DNA of 64,000 nt from Pseudomonas indica NBRC 103045. GTDB taxonomy: Bacteria > Pseudomonadota > Gammaproteobacteria > Pseudomonadales > Pseudomonadaceae. This document shows, piece by piece, positions 23,129 through 33,025 of the stretch. Location: the NCBI RefSeq assembly GCF_002091635.1, contig NZ_BDAC01000025.1, positions 1 to 64,000 of the forward strand. Direction: 5' to 3'. The notes beneath the pieces are model-generated. The model was not told where the DNA came from and did no database searches. It saw only the letters and a program-made list of their open reading frames with translations. The stretch's first letter is position 1, and every line of letters starts with the position of its first letter. A program made the position numbers and the translations under genes.

Positions 23129-25204
23129 TCAATCCTTGTCGGGCTTGCCGTCCACCACCCCGGCGGTGTTATCGAGCAGGCTCTGGGTCGCCGTCTGCAG
23201 GAAGGCCTCGAGGCTCTTCTTCAGCGCGGCGGCCTCCGGCGTGCCGTCGATGCGCCGGCTCTTGGAGTCCGCGCCCAACTGGTACTCGTAGTAGCGCGCC
23301 GGCATGTCCTTCGGCTGCACGAGGATGCGCGAATCGTCGATGAAGGCCACGGTCTGGTCGCTGCCGGACGGCTTGATCACGCCGAAGCCCTTGTCGTCGG
23401 CCGGCAGGTTGAGCAGGTCGCGGCCCCAGCACTGGTGACGCACCTCCCCACCCAGACGGCCCATGATGGTGGGCACGATGTCCACCTGGGTGCCGACAAT
23501 GTCGCGGCGGTCGCCGAATTTTTCCTGGATGCCCGGCCCGATCAGCAGCAGCGGGACGTGGAAGCGGTACAGGTCCATTTCGGTGAGTTGCTCGGTACTG
23601 CCGAAACCATGGTCGCCGACGATCACGAACAGGGTGTCCTTGAAGTACGGCGCCTTGCGCGCCTTCTCGAAGAACTGGCCCAGGGCCCAGTCGGAGTAAC
23701 GCATGGCGGTCAGGTGCTGGTCCAGCGAACCGTGGCCGGTGACCGGCTCCACCGGCAGCTTGTCCGGCAATGCGTAGGGCGTGTGATTGGAGAGCGTCTG
23801 CAGCAAGGCATAGAAAGGCTTGTTGCGATCCTTCTGCGCCAGTTCCTCGGCGGCACGATCGAACATGTCCTGGTCGGACACGCCCCAGGTGGGGTCGGCG
23901 AACACCGGATTCACGTAGTCGTTACGGCCGATGAAGGTGGTCATGCCCTGGTTGCCGAAGAAGCCGGCCTGGTTGTCCCAGGCGAAATCGCCGTTGTAGA
24001 CGTAGAGGTCGTTGTACTTCCGCGCGCTGAGCAACTGCGGCAGCCCGGAGAATTTGTGGGTGCCTTCGGGGCTCTGCATCAGGTATTCGAAGCCCGGCAG
24101 GTTGGGAAAGCAGGCCATGGTGGCGAACATACCCTGGTGGGTGTGGGTGCCGTTGGAGAAGTAGCGGGTGAACAACGTGCCCTCCTTCGCCAGGCTGTCG
24201 AAGTACGGGGTGATGCCGTCGCGGCTGCCCAACGCGCCGACGTAGTGGCCGGCGAAGCTTTCCATGAGGATCACCACCACGTTGCGGATCGGCAGGGTGC
24301 CGGCTTCCGGCGGGTTGTAGTCGCGACGCACGGCGGCGGTGTCGGCATCCACCAGGCGGTCGTCCGGGACCAGCAACAGGTCGCGGGTGGTCTGGCGCGC
24401 CTCCGCCGGTGGCTGGGTCGCCTTCCAGATGTTGTCGCGTTCTTCGGAAAAACGGCTTTTCGCCGCGCTGTACAGGCTCAGGGTGCCGTTCAGCGCCAAC
24501 TGGTTGGCGAACATCGAATCGGTGGTAAAGGCGTCGCCCCAACGCAGCGGCGCACCCTGGCGCAGCGTCCCGCGAGCGGCGGCGACGGCCACCACCAGGC
24601 AGAGGAAAAACACCGCGACGCGCCAGTACCAGGCGACCGGCTTCGCCGCGGCGGCCTTGCGGGTCACCAGCGGGTCGGGCCGGCTCATGTTGTCGAGGGC
24701 CTTGAACAGGTTGGCCAGCATCCAAGTGACCAACGCCCAGGCGAGCAGATAGCGCAGTACCGGGAAGCCGTACCAGAGCATGCTGAGGACGGTCTTCGGA
24801 TCTTCCTGGATGTACTGGAACACCAGGCTGTTCAAGCGCTGATGGAACTCCCGGTAGAAGTCCAGCTCCAGCAGGCCGAGGAAGAAGGTCAGGCTGGCGA
24901 ATGCCGTCAGCCACACGCGGTGCAACTGCCGCGCGGCCATGGCGCGGGCGCTGAGGATCGACAGCAGCAGCGGTACGCAGGCGAACACCACCACCCGCAG
25001 GTCGAAGCGCATCCCGGTGAAGAACGCCTCGACGAAGGTGGCGACCGGCGTCTCGCCGATCAGCTCGCGGTTATAGACCAGCAGGATGCCGCGCAACAGG
25101 CTGTACAACAGCAGCAAGGCGGTGGCACTCAGCAGGATGAAGCCGAGGTGGCTGCGCAGGCCGGGGTGGGCGGGCGAATGAGCGGTGGCGTCCGTCTGGG
25201 CCAT
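23129..25204 (-). CDS. LtaS-type sulfatase-fold transferase/phosphodiesterase, membrane protein
   Basis: 691 residues: about five transmembrane helices in residues 20-210, then an extracytoplasmic alkaline-phosphatase/sulfatase domain (VILMESFAGHYVGALG; NGTHTHQGMFATMACFPN with the nucleophile Thr; VGDHGFGS metal ligands). The family includes lipoteichoic acid synthase and OpgB/phosphoglycerol transferases. In a Gram-negative cell transfer of phosphoglycerol to periplasmic glucans or lipid is likelier than LTA synthesis. It follows the NHL-like gene by 3 bases. Confidence 0.9.
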   Translation of the reverse strand: MAQTDATAHSPAHPGLRSHLGFILLSATALLLLYSLLRGILLVYNRELIGETPVATFVEAFFTGMRFDLRVVVFACVPLLLSILSARAMAARQLHRVWLTAFASLTFFLGLLELDFYREFHQRLNSLVFQYIQEDPKTVLSMLWYGFPVLRYLLAWALVTWMLANLFKALDNMSRPDPLVTRKAAAAKPVAWYWRVAVFFLCLVVAVAAARGTLRQGAPLRWGDAFTTDSMFANQLALNGTLSLYSAAKSRFSEERDNIWKATQPPAEARQTTRDLLLVPDDRLVDADTAAVRRDYNPPEAGTLPIRNVVVILMESFAGHYVGALGSRDGITPYFDSLAKEGTLFTRYFSNGTHTHQGMFATMACFPNLPGFEYLMQSPEGTHKFSGLPQLLSARKYNDLYVYNGDFAWDNQAGFFGNQGMTTFIGRNDYVNPVFADPTWGVSDQDMFDRAAEELAQKDRNKPFYALLQTLSNHTPYALPDKLPVEPVTGHGSLDQHLTAMRYSDWALGQFFEKARKAPYFKDTLFVIVGDHGFGSTEQLTEMDLYRFHVPLLLIGPGIQEKFGDRRDIVGTQVDIVPTIMGRLGGEVRHQCWGRDLLNLPADDKGFGVIKPSGSDQTVAFIDDSRILVQPKDMPARYYEYQLGADSKSRRIDGTPEAAALKKSLEAFLQTATQSLLDNTAGVVDGKPDKD

Positions 25205-25207
25205 GGT

Positions 25208-26071
25208 TCAGATTTCCTGGGGAGTCCGTTGGATTTCGAGAATGCGGTTGCGGCCCTGCTCCGCCAGCAGGAACCGGCCAGGGGCGACTTCGAGAAGGGT
25301 TTGGGCGGAACGCAGATGATCGGCCACTACCTGCAGTTGCCCGTCGGTATCGAGCCAGAGCAGGCGCGCCATGTGCGTGGCGTCTTCGCTGATCCAGACG
25401 CCACTGGCGCTGCACAGCAGGAAGCCCGGCTGATTCAAGCCCTCGACCAGAGTCCGGTCGTTGCCCTCGGCCCGCCATTCGCGCACCCGGCCCTTGCCCT
25501 TTTCGACGTACAGCACGCGCCCGTCCGGGCAGATGGAGACGCCCTCGCCTTCCACCAGGCCATCGCGCAGGACGGTGGTTTCGTCCGTGTCCGGGTCGTA
25601 GCGCAAAAGGCGGCCGCTGGGTTTGTCCTCGATGGCGTAGAGATAGTTCCCGTCGCTGGCGACCCCTTCGAAATTCTCGCCGTTGAACAACGCGGTCAGG
25701 CGGTTCCCTTTCAGCCAGAACAGCGGCAGCCGGCCGCCCTCCTGGGTGATCGCCAGACCGCCGCGGTAGCGCACCAGGCCGTCCGGCTTGGACAGTCCGT
25801 TCAGCACATGGGCGACCGAGCCGTCGGCGTGGAGCCGCAGGATGCGCCCCTTGCCATCCTGCAGTTCCTGGCTGACGAACAACCCGCCTTCATCGTCTTC
25901 GACCAGCGCGCTGACCTTCTCCAGGCCGTCGTGCAGAACGCGCAGGCTCCAGCCGGCCGCCAGGGTCACCGGATAGAAGTGGCGCCAGGCAAGCACGCCC
26001 AACCCCAGCGCCAGGCCGAGGACCGGCAGGAGCAACAGGAGGAAGATGCGTGTTCGTTGCGGTGACGACAT
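25208..26071 (-). CDS. SMP-30/NHL-type beta-propeller, membrane-anchored
   Basis: 287 residues with an N-terminal anchor (about 9-28, IFLLLLLPVLGLALGLGVLA) and repeated strand blocks of the strictosidine-synthase/gluconolactonase propeller type (GKGRILRLHADGSVAHVLNGLSKPDGL; GRLLRYDPDTDETTVLRDGLV). Probably periplasmic. It starts the operon with the LtaS-type gene and may bind or hydrolyse a related substrate; the enzymatic role is unproven. Confidence 0.8.
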   Translation of the reverse strand: MSSPQRTRIFLLLLLPVLGLALGLGVLAWRHFYPVTLAAGWSLRVLHDGLEKVSALVEDDEGGLFVSQELQDGKGRILRLHADGSVAHVLNGLSKPDGLVRYRGGLAITQEGGRLPLFWLKGNRLTALFNGENFEGVASDGNYLYAIEDKPSGRLLRYDPDTDETTVLRDGLVEGEGVSICPDGRVLYVEKGKGRVREWRAEGNDRTLVEGLNQPGFLLCSASGVWISEDATHMARLLWLDTDGQLQVVADHLRSAQTLLEVAPGRFLLAEQGRNRILEIQRTPQEI

Positions 26072-26273
26072 GGGGCGCTCTGAATACCAGCGAGCCGAAG
26101 CGGCCCGAGGCGCAGAGTGTCCCGTACGGGGTGTGAAAATTTTGTCGAGAAGCGGAGCGACGATGTGGGATACCGCTCATTCCGGCGAGGATGTTGGCGC
26201 GACGGGGATCGGCCACCTCCGCCAGAGGCCGGACACGAGCGCAGCGGGGCGCTCATGTCCGCACGGCGTGCCG

Positions 26274-27134
<861 letters not shown>

Positions 27135-27402
27135 GGGTCAGTCTCCCTGATCCTGAAATAAGGCTGCGATACGGACGGTAGCCGAAGCCCGCCCCACGAA
27201 GAAAGGCGCGCATTCTACGTCGGCGAGGATGACAGGTCGAACCTTGCATGCCCGGGATGATGGCGTTTCGACCCGCAGCGCCACGCAGCCCGGACACGGC
27301 GCGCCCTGCCGCCGACATAGCGGCAACTGGCCTTCAGTAGGAGCCGATTCGAAAGTCGTTTCCGGGAAGACAACCCGCCGCGCAAGCGCTATCGTCGCGC
27401 CC

Positions 27403-28305
27403 ATGAACGACCTCGCGCCCCTCCCCGTCCAGCCGCGCTGCTGGCACCTGCCGTACCGACAGCCCTGGGACTGGAAGCAGTTCCACCAGCATTTCCAGCT
27501 CCGCCTGCTGCCCGGCGTCGAGCGGCTGACCGCGGATGGCTACAGCCGCAGCGTACGTCTGGGCGACGTGCGCGGCTGGCTGCGGGTGCGTCCGCTGGCC
27601 GAACACCCGGTGCTGGAGCTGACCCTCAGCCCGTCGCTGTCCGGCCTGGAGCAGCCGCTGATTGCGCGGGTACGGCGGATGTTCGACCTGGATGCCGATC
27701 CTGCAGCCATTGGCGCGCATCTGGGCCAGGACCCACTGCTGGCGAGCCTGATCGCCCGCTACCCGGGCCTGCGGCTACCCACGGCCTTCGATCCGTTCGA
27801 GCAGGCGGTGCGCGCCATCGTCGGCCAGCAGGTTGCGGTGAAAGCCGCGATCACCATCGTCGGTCGGCTGGTCGGCCGGCTCGGCGAGCCCCTGGACGAT
27901 TCGGAAGAAGACGGGCCGCAACGGCTGTTCCCCACCCCCGATGCCATCGCCGGCGATCCGCTGGAAGGCATCGGTATGCCGGGCAAGCGGGTGGAAACCC
28001 TACGCCGCCTGGCGCGGGCGGTACGCGACAGGGAACTCGCCCTGCACGTGAACGACGGTGCCGCTGCGCTGGTCGAACGGCTCTGTGCCCTGCCCGGCAT
28101 CGGCCCCTGGACGGCCGAATACATTGCCCTGCGCGCCTTCGGCGAAACGGATGCCTTCCCCGCCTCCGACCTCGGCCTGCTCAAGGCGCCGGTATGGGGG
28201 CTCGGCGGCACCGACGCCCGCACTCTCGCGGCCCGCTCACAGGCGTGGCGCCCCTGGCGCGCCTACGCCGCCGTTTATCTCTGGCAAAGCTACGCGGAGA
28301 CCTGA
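27403..28305 (+). CDS. alkA: DNA-3-methyladenine glycosylase II
   Basis: 300 residues from MNDLAPLPVQ: an N-terminal AlkA beta domain, then the helix-hairpin-helix LPGIGPWTAEYIALRAFG (230-247) and the catalytic Asp256 in FPASDLGLLK. It removes alkylated purines in base-excision repair. The start at 27403 is supported by where the domain begins; the frame is open further upstream. Followed after 4 bases by ogt, giving an alkylation-repair pair without an Ada regulator in view. Confidence 0.92.
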   Translation: MNDLAPLPVQPRCWHLPYRQPWDWKQFHQHFQLRLLPGVERLTADGYSRSVRLGDVRGWLRVRPLAEHPVLELTLSPSLSGLEQPLIARVRRMFDLDADPAAIGAHLGQDPLLASLIARYPGLRLPTAFDPFEQAVRAIVGQQVAVKAAITIVGRLVGRLGEPLDDSEEDGPQRLFPTPDAIAGDPLEGIGMPGKRVETLRRLARAVRDRELALHVNDGAAALVERLCALPGIGPWTAEYIALRAFGETDAFPASDLGLLKAPVWGLGGTDARTLAARSQAWRPWRAYAAVYLWQSYAET

Positions 28306-28309
28306 TGCC

Positions 28310-28801
28310 ATGTATTACCGCTACCACGACAGCCCCATCGGCCAACTACTGCTGGCCGCCGACGACGCCGGCCTGCGCCGCCTGCACATGGACGCCCACA
28401 GCCCCTGGGAACTGAGCGACGACTGGCAGCCGGCCAGCGACCAGTTGGACGAGGTCTGCCGCCAGCTCGACGAGTATTTTGCCGGCCGCCGGCGGCGCTT
28501 CGAGCTGCGCCTGGCCCCGGCCGGCACCGAATTCCAACGGGCCGTATGGACCGCCCTGCTGGACATCCCCTTCGGCCGCACCAGCAGCTATGCCGAACTG
28601 GCCCGCTGCATCGGCCGGCCGAAAGCCGTGCGCGCCGTCGGTGCCGCCAATGGCGCCAACCCCATCGCAGTGATCATTCCCTGCCACCGGGTGATCGGCA
28701 GCAACGGCAGCCTGACCGGCTTCGGCGGCGGCCTGCCGCGCAAGGCGCAATTGTTGCGATTGGAAGGTGCGGCGCTGCCGGAACAGGCGATGTTGATTTA
28801 A
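28310..28801 (+). CDS. ogt: Methylated-DNA--protein-cysteine methyltransferase
   Basis: 163 residues. The acceptor motif is IIPCHRVIG with Cys125; RTSSYAELARCIGRPKAVRAVGAANGANP is the DNA-binding helix region with the arginine finger. It removes O6-methylguanine by suicide transfer. GGAGA lies 9 bases before the ATG and the gene follows alkA directly. Its stop overlaps the convergent phosphatase gene by 4 bases. Confidence 0.93.
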   Translation: MYYRYHDSPIGQLLLAADDAGLRRLHMDAHSPWELSDDWQPASDQLDEVCRQLDEYFAGRRRRFELRLAPAGTEFQRAVWTALLDIPFGRTSSYAELARCIGRPKAVRAVGAANGANPIAVIIPCHRVIGSNGSLTGFGGGLPRKAQLLRLEGAALPEQAMLI

Positions 28802-29358
28802 GGCGGCGGGATACGCGCCAGTACGCGGACGTCCGCCTCCAACGGCAGCGCCAGGATGAGCCCCTCGCCCGAACGCGGGTACATCCCGGTCAGCGTGGTG
28901 ATATTGACCTGATGGGTGATCAACACCAACGGCTCCCCACGCGGCAGGCCATTGATCGCCCGACGCAGTTCCAGCGTGCGCTCGACGCGGTGCTCGCGTT
29001 CGGCAAACAGCGAATCCAGCAACGGCAGCGGCTCCACCGCTCCGAGACCCATTTCCCGCGCGGTATCCAGCGCCCGGCACCAGCGGCTGCTGTAGAGACG
29101 CGGCCGCTCGACCCACTGACTGCGCAACAACACGCCCCAGCGCTGCGCCTCGCGGCGCCCCTGTTCGTCGAGGTTGCGCTGGGTGCTGCAGTCGTCGACA
29201 CGAAAGTTCGGCGGGTCGCCCACACCCGGAGCGGTAGCGTGGCGCAGGATGAGCAGCGCCCGCCCCTCCCTGAGCGCCGCCCAGGCATCGGTCTCAGCGG
29301 CCTGGAGCCAGGCCGGCGCGAGCCAGAGGGCGAGGAAAAGAACGAAGGTACGGTGCAT
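28798..29358 (-). CDS. Periplasmic histidine phosphatase-family protein
   Basis: A signal peptide (residues 1-20, LFLALWLAPAWLQA) leads to LILRHATAPG with the phosphoacceptor His40, DEQGRREAQRWG, and a late VLITHQVNITTLTG with the second His. The family motif is usually RHG; here it is RHA, as in several periplasmic members. 186 residues. The substrate is unknown (lipid or sugar phosphates are possible). Convergent with ogt. Confidence 0.85.
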   Translation of the reverse strand: MHRTFVLFLALWLAPAWLQAAETDAWAALREGRALLILRHATAPGVGDPPNFRVDDCSTQRNLDEQGRREAQRWGVLLRSQWVERPRLYSSRWCRALDTAREMGLGAVEPLPLLDSLFAEREHRVERTLELRRAINGLPRGEPLVLITHQVNITTLTGMYPRSGEGLILALPLEADVRVLARIPPP

Positions 29359-29361
29359 GGT

Positions 29362-29574
29362 TCATGTCGATGATTCGGCCCGCGGCCCCATCACGAACCA
29401 GTTGAACACCCCGAGCAGTGGGAAGAGCACCAGCAAGGCGATCCACAGGGCCTTCATGCCCGGACTGGAGCGGCTCCGGACCACCTGAACGATAGCCCAG
29501 AGATGCAGCGCCAGCAGGAGCAGGCCGATCGCACCGTAGAACAGCAGCCCGCTCCCGCCTCCCTCGTCGAACAC
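29362..29574 (-). CDS. PLDc_N-type small membrane protein
   Basis: 70 residues, two hydrophobic segments (about 10-31 and 42-60) with the PLDc_N pattern VVRSRSSPGMKALWIALLVLFPLLGVFNWFVMGPR. In cardiolipin synthases this segment anchors the enzyme; stand-alone forms have unknown roles. It is the second of two tandem relatives, 7 bases after the first. Confidence 0.8.
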   Translation of the reverse strand: MFDEGGGSGLLFYGAIGLLLLALHLWAIVQVVRSRSSPGMKALWIALLVLFPLLGVFNWFVMGPRAESST

Positions 29575-29581
29575 CGCGACC

Positions 29582-29779
29582 TCAGGGCAGTCGGTCCGGT
29601 TGTACCGACCTCGGCCCCATCAGGGCCCAGACGATCAGGCCGACGACCGGCAGAATGACGATGAACAGCACCCAGAGCACCTTCTTGCCGGTGTCGGTGC
29701 TGCTGCGCACCACGTTGATGACCGCCCAGACGTCCAGGGCGAAGATGATCAGGCCGATCAGGCCACCGAATGCATCCAT
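29582..29779 (-). CDS. PLDc_N-type small membrane protein
   Basis: 65 residues, two hydrophobic segments and the same signature as its neighbour (NVVRSSTDTGKKVLWVLFIV followed by ILPVVGLIVWALMGPR). AAGGAGTCTTCCC precedes the ATG at 29779. The two proteins look like a tandem duplication that has diverged. Function unknown. Confidence 0.82.
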   Translation of the reverse strand: MDAFGGLIGLIIFALDVWAVINVVRSSTDTGKKVLWVLFIVILPVVGLIVWALMGPRSVQPDRLP

Positions 29780-29851
29780 GGGAAGACTCCTTCAAGGAAA
29801 GACTCTTCTCATAGGATGCGACACGGTGCGATGGGTTCACCCCGGCCGGGG

Positions 29852-30535
29852 TCAGAACCCGGCGGGATCGATCACCGCGAAGCTGGCCACGGTCGGATGG
29901 CCGACCAGTTCGCCACCTTCCCGGGCCAGGCCACAGGTGGCCATGCCGGCTTCGCGGGCGGCGTCCAGCTCCTGCACCACGTCGGACAGGAACAGGATGT
30001 CCGCCGCCGGCAGCCCGATGGCCTGGGCGATGCGCCCGTAGGAGGTCGCCTCACGCTTGGGCCCGGAAGTCGTGTCGAAGTAGCCGGAAAACAGCGGCGA
30101 CAGGTCCCCGGCGTCCGAGCAGCCGAAGATCAGCTTCTGCGCCTGGATCGAGCCGGAGGAATAGACGTACAGGCGATAGCCCTCTTCCTGCCAGCGCTTC
30201 AGGGCTTCCACCGCATCCGGGTAGACATGGCCCTTGAGCTGCCCGGCACGGTAGCCCTGTTCCCAGACCATGCCTTGCAGCGCCTTGAGCGGCGTGGCCT
30301 TGCGGTCTTCGGCGATCCAGCCGAGGAGGATATCGATGACCCGCTCGGCGTCGGCTCCGGGCTCGCCGGCCTCGGCACAGGTCGCGTCCAGCTGCGCGGC
30401 CACGGCCGGCTCCGCGGCGTGCTGGCGGACGAAGTCCGGCAAATGGCGGGCGGCATAGGGAAAGAGCACGTCGAAGACGAAGCTGACGGCGCTGGTGGTG
30501 CCTTCGATGTCGGTGAGAATGGCTTTGATCGGCAT
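29852..30535 (-). CDS. mtnC: Enolase-phosphatase E1 (methionine salvage)
   Basis: 227 residues, a HAD-superfamily enzyme with the nucleophile motif [14 protein letters not shown] (Asp9), [13 protein letters not shown] and [13 protein letters not shown]. It enolises and dephosphorylates diketo-methylthiopentyl-phosphate to acireductone. The next enzyme, mtnD, is 15 bases upstream and mtnB beyond it: a methionine salvage operon read leftward. Confidence 0.94.
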   Translation of the reverse strand: MPIKAILTDIEGTTSAVSFVFDVLFPYAARHLPDFVRQHAAEPAVAAQLDATCAEAGEPGADAERVIDILLGWIAEDRKATPLKALQGMVWEQGYRAGQLKGHVYPDAVEALKRWQEEGYRLYVYSSGSIQAQKLIFGCSDAGDLSPLFSGYFDTTSGPKREATSYGRIAQAIGLPAADILFLSDVVQELDAAREAGMATCGLAREGGELVGHPTVASFAVIDPAGF

Positions 30536-30550
30536 GCGAACTCCCGCGAA

Positions 30551-31096
30551 TCAGTCTTCCAGGCGCGGGAAGCGGCTGGCGATGTCGTCACCGGTGAACT
30601 GCGCGACCCAGCCCTCCGGGTTGTTGAACAGGCGAATCGCCACGAAGTGCGGGTGTTCGCCCATGTCGAACCAGTGGCGGGTGCCGGCCGGTACCGAGAT
30701 CAGGTCGTTCTTTTCGCAGAGCACCGCATAGACATACTCGTCGATGTGCAGGGTGAACAGGCCGCGACCGGCGACGAAGAAGCGTACCTCGTCTTCGCCA
30801 TGGCGATGCTCGTCGAGGAACTTGGCACGCAGTTCAGCCTTCTGCGGGTGATCGGCAGTGAGGCTGACCACATCCACGGTGACGTAGCCGCGCTCCTGCA
30901 TCAGCTTGTCGATCTGCGGACGGTAGGCAGCGATCACCTCCTCCTGGCTGGCGCCGGCGGCGATGGGCGCGCTGGCTTCCCAGCGCTCGAAGCGCACGCC
31001 GACCTCGGCAAGGGTGGCGGCGATGTCCTCGGCGTGGGTCAGGACCTTGTTCGGCAGTTCGGGATTGGATTCGTGGTAGACGCTCAGGCTGCTCAT
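30551..31096 (-). CDS. mtnD: Acireductone dioxygenase (ARD)
   Basis: 181 residues from the ATG at 31096, preceded by AGGGAGAA. Metal ligands His97, His99 and Glu103 (HRHGEDE) and His141 (TRHWFD) are all present in the cupin fold. It oxidises acireductone to the ketoacid precursor of methionine and formate with iron, or an off-pathway product with nickel. Middle gene of the mtnB-mtnD-mtnC operon. Confidence 0.95.
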   Translation of the reverse strand: MSSLSVYHESNPELPNKVLTHAEDIAATLAEVGVRFERWEASAPIAAGASQEEVIAAYRPQIDKLMQERGYVTVDVVSLTADHPQKAELRAKFLDEHRHGEDEVRFFVAGRGLFTLHIDEYVYAVLCEKNDLISVPAGTRHWFDMGEHPHFVAIRLFNNPEGWVAQFTGDDIASRFPRLED

Positions 31097-31179
31097 GCGG
31101 TTCTCCCTGGCTCCATGGATTTCGTCGGGGCATTCGCCCAACGGATTATCGACAGGCGAACGAATTCGCCCCCTGCTGC

Positions 31180-31800
31180 TCAGCGCGCCTGCAAGGCACG
31201 CACCTTCAATTCGCATTCGAAGAGGAACTCGAATGCCTCCACCTGGCGCAGCGCATCGCTCATGCGCGGCCCCCAGGTGTACAGGCCATGCCCGCGGATC
31301 AGGTAGCCGACGCAATCGGGGTTCGCATCGAGCCAGGGCTGCACCTTGGCCGCCAGGCGGGCGATGTCCTGATCGTTGTCGAAGATCGGCACACAGACTT
31401 GGCATTCGTGGGTGGATATTCCGGAAAACGCCTTCTGCAACTCGTAGTCGGAAAACACCAGCGAATCGCTCAGGGTCAGGCGCGACAGCACGGTGGCGTT
31501 GACCGAGTGGGTATGCAGCACCGCGCCGATCTCCGGCTTCCAGGCGTAGAGCTGAGTATGCAGCAACGTCTCGGCGGACGGCTTCTTGCCCGGTTCGAGG
31601 CTGTTTCCCGCCAGATCGGTGGCGAGTACATCATCCGGGCCGAGCTGCCCCTTGTGCTTGCCGGACACGGTCAGCAGCACTTCCCTGTCGCTGAGGCGCG
31701 CCGAGTAGTTGCTGCTGGTGGCCGGCGACCAGCCACGGCCGTACAGGAAGCGCCCGGCCTCGATGATCTCGCCGGCGAGTTGTTCGCGATTGACTGTCAT
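31180..31800 (-). CDS. mtnB: Methylthioribulose-1-phosphate dehydratase
   Basis: 206 residues of the class II aldolase/adducin family. Zinc-binding His96 and His98 lie in VLHTHSVNAT with a later His in LIRGHGLYTWG. AGAGGAGAGG precedes the ATG at 31800. It dehydrates methylthioribulose-1-phosphate in the salvage pathway. Its start overlaps the stop of the upstream MFS gene by 4 bases. Confidence 0.94.
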   Translation of the reverse strand: MTVNREQLAGEIIEAGRFLYGRGWSPATSSNYSARLSDREVLLTVSGKHKGQLGPDDVLATDLAGNSLEPGKKPSAETLLHTQLYAWKPEIGAVLHTHSVNATVLSRLTLSDSLVFSDYELQKAFSGISTHECQVCVPIFDNDQDIARLAAKVQPWLDANPDCVGYLIRGHGLYTWGPRMSDALRQVEAFEFLFECELKVRALQAR

Positions 31801-32945
31801 GCCCTCTCCTCTTTCAAGCGGGTGGCAATGATAACGGTTGCCGCCAGCGCCGCCAGACTGGCGATGACGAAGGTCCACACCGGCCCCAGGCTGTTCCAGC
31901 TGTAGCCGGAGTACAGTGCCCCCAGCGCACCGCCCACGCCGGCAAGGGTCGCGTAGAGCGCCTGGCCCTGGCCTTGCTGACGGTCGCCGAAGCTGCGCTG
32001 GACGAAATGGATCGCCGCCACATGGAAGCTGCCGAACGTCGCCGCGTGCAGCAACTGGGCGAACAGCAGCACCGATAAATGATCGGCCTGGGTGCCCAGC
32101 AGCAGCCAGCGCAACGCCGCCAGCAGGAAGCTCGCGGCCAGCACCTGGCGCAACGAGAAATAGCACAGCACCCGCGCCATGACGATGAACAGCAGGACCT
32201 CCGCCACCACACCCAAGGCCCAGAGCAAGCCGATCACGCCCCGCGAGTAACCCAGCGCCTCCAAATGGATAGTCAGGAAGGTGTAATACGGCCCGTGGCT
32301 GAGCTGCATCAGGCCGACGCACAGGTAGAAGGCCAACACGCCGGGCTGGCGCAACTGGCGGAAGAAGCCGCCCCGGTCCGGTCGATCCTCACTGGTCTGC
32401 GGCTGGGCGTTGGGAATCCAGCCGCTGCCGGCGACGATCCCCGCCATGATCAGCAGGATCGCCAGCGGATAGGCATCCAGGCTGACCCAGTCGAACAGCT
32501 TGCCCAGCCCGACCACGGTGAAAATGAAGCCGATGCTGCCCCACAGGCGGATCTGGCTGTAGCGCGACGCCTGGTCCTGCAGATGGGCCAGGGTGATGAC
32601 CTCGAACTGCGACAGGATGGCGTGCCAGAAGAACGCATGCAGCGCCATGATCAGCGCCAGCCAGGCATAGCTTTTGTCGATGAGGATCAGGGCGAAGCTG
32701 AACAGCGTACAGACCGCCCCCAGCCGCACGATGGCCAAGCGCCGGCCGGTGTAGTCGCCAAGCCAGCCCCAGAGATTGGGCGCCAGGCAGCGCATCAGCA
32801 TGGGAATCGCCACCAGCTCGCCGATCCGCGCGCTGGGAAAGCCCAGATGGGCAAAGTACAGCGCCAGAAACGGCGCCGTGGCGCCGAGCAGGCAGAAGTA
32901 GAAGAAATAGAAGCCGGACAGGCGCCAGTACGGGAGAGCAGTCAT
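31797..32945 (-). CDS. MFS transporter (HcaT/PPP-type)
   Basis: 382 residues from MTALPYWRLSGFYFFYF, about 12 hydrophobic helices, with the MFS loop NLWGWLGDYTGRRLAIVRLG between helices 2 and 3 and a second-half SRGVIGLLWALGVVAEVLLF. It resembles the 3-phenylpropionate/nucleoside permease type. Its 4-base overlap with mtnB suggests coupling to methionine salvage, for instance uptake of a methylthio-nucleoside; the substrate is inferred only from context. The ribosome site is weak and the start could lie 3 codons upstream. Confidence 0.85.
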   Translation of the reverse strand: MTALPYWRLSGFYFFYFCLLGATAPFLALYFAHLGFPSARIGELVAIPMLMRCLAPNLWGWLGDYTGRRLAIVRLGAVCTLFSFALILIDKSYAWLALIMALHAFFWHAILSQFEVITLAHLQDQASRYSQIRLWGSIGFIFTVVGLGKLFDWVSLDAYPLAILLIMAGIVAGSGWIPNAQPQTSEDRPDRGGFFRQLRQPGVLAFYLCVGLMQLSHGPYYTFLTIHLEALGYSRGVIGLLWALGVVAEVLLFIVMARVLCYFSLRQVLAASFLLAALRWLLLGTQADHLSVLLFAQLLHAATFGSFHVAAIHFVQRSFGDRQQGQGQALYATLAGVGGALGALYSGYSWNSLGPVWTFVIASLAALAATVIIATRLKEERA

Positions 32946-32948
32946 AAG

Positions 32949-33024
32949 CAGCAAGCTTCAAGCGGCAAGCAGAGGCGCGGAAACCACCACCTGCGGCTTG
33001 TAGCTTGTGGCTTGCGGCTTGTCG
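32949..33024. repeat. Two facing tracts of degenerate 7-base repeats (CTTGNNG)
   Basis: Minus-strand units CTTGCCG, CTTGAAG and CTTGCTG (32949-32969) face plus-strand units CTTGTAG, CTTGTGG, CTTGCGG and CTTGTCG (32997-33024) across 27 bases. The tracts can pair as a long imperfect hairpin. It fills the whole gap between the aroC stop and the MFS start, so it may act as terminator or attenuator. Heptad CTTG arrays of this kind are scattered in Pseudomonas genomes as I remember. Confidence 0.7.
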
Positions 33025-33025
33025 C

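Noticed and set aside
23435..26065. An 876-codon plus-strand frame opposite the LtaS-type and NHL-like genes
   Set aside because: Its product is low-complexity (Gln/Gly/His/Val-rich) with no domain, while both minus-strand proteins are clear family members.
31081..31200. SAM-sensing riboswitch near the methionine salvage genes
   Set aside because: The gap between mtnB and mtnD is only 83 bases and shows no SAM-riboswitch helices.
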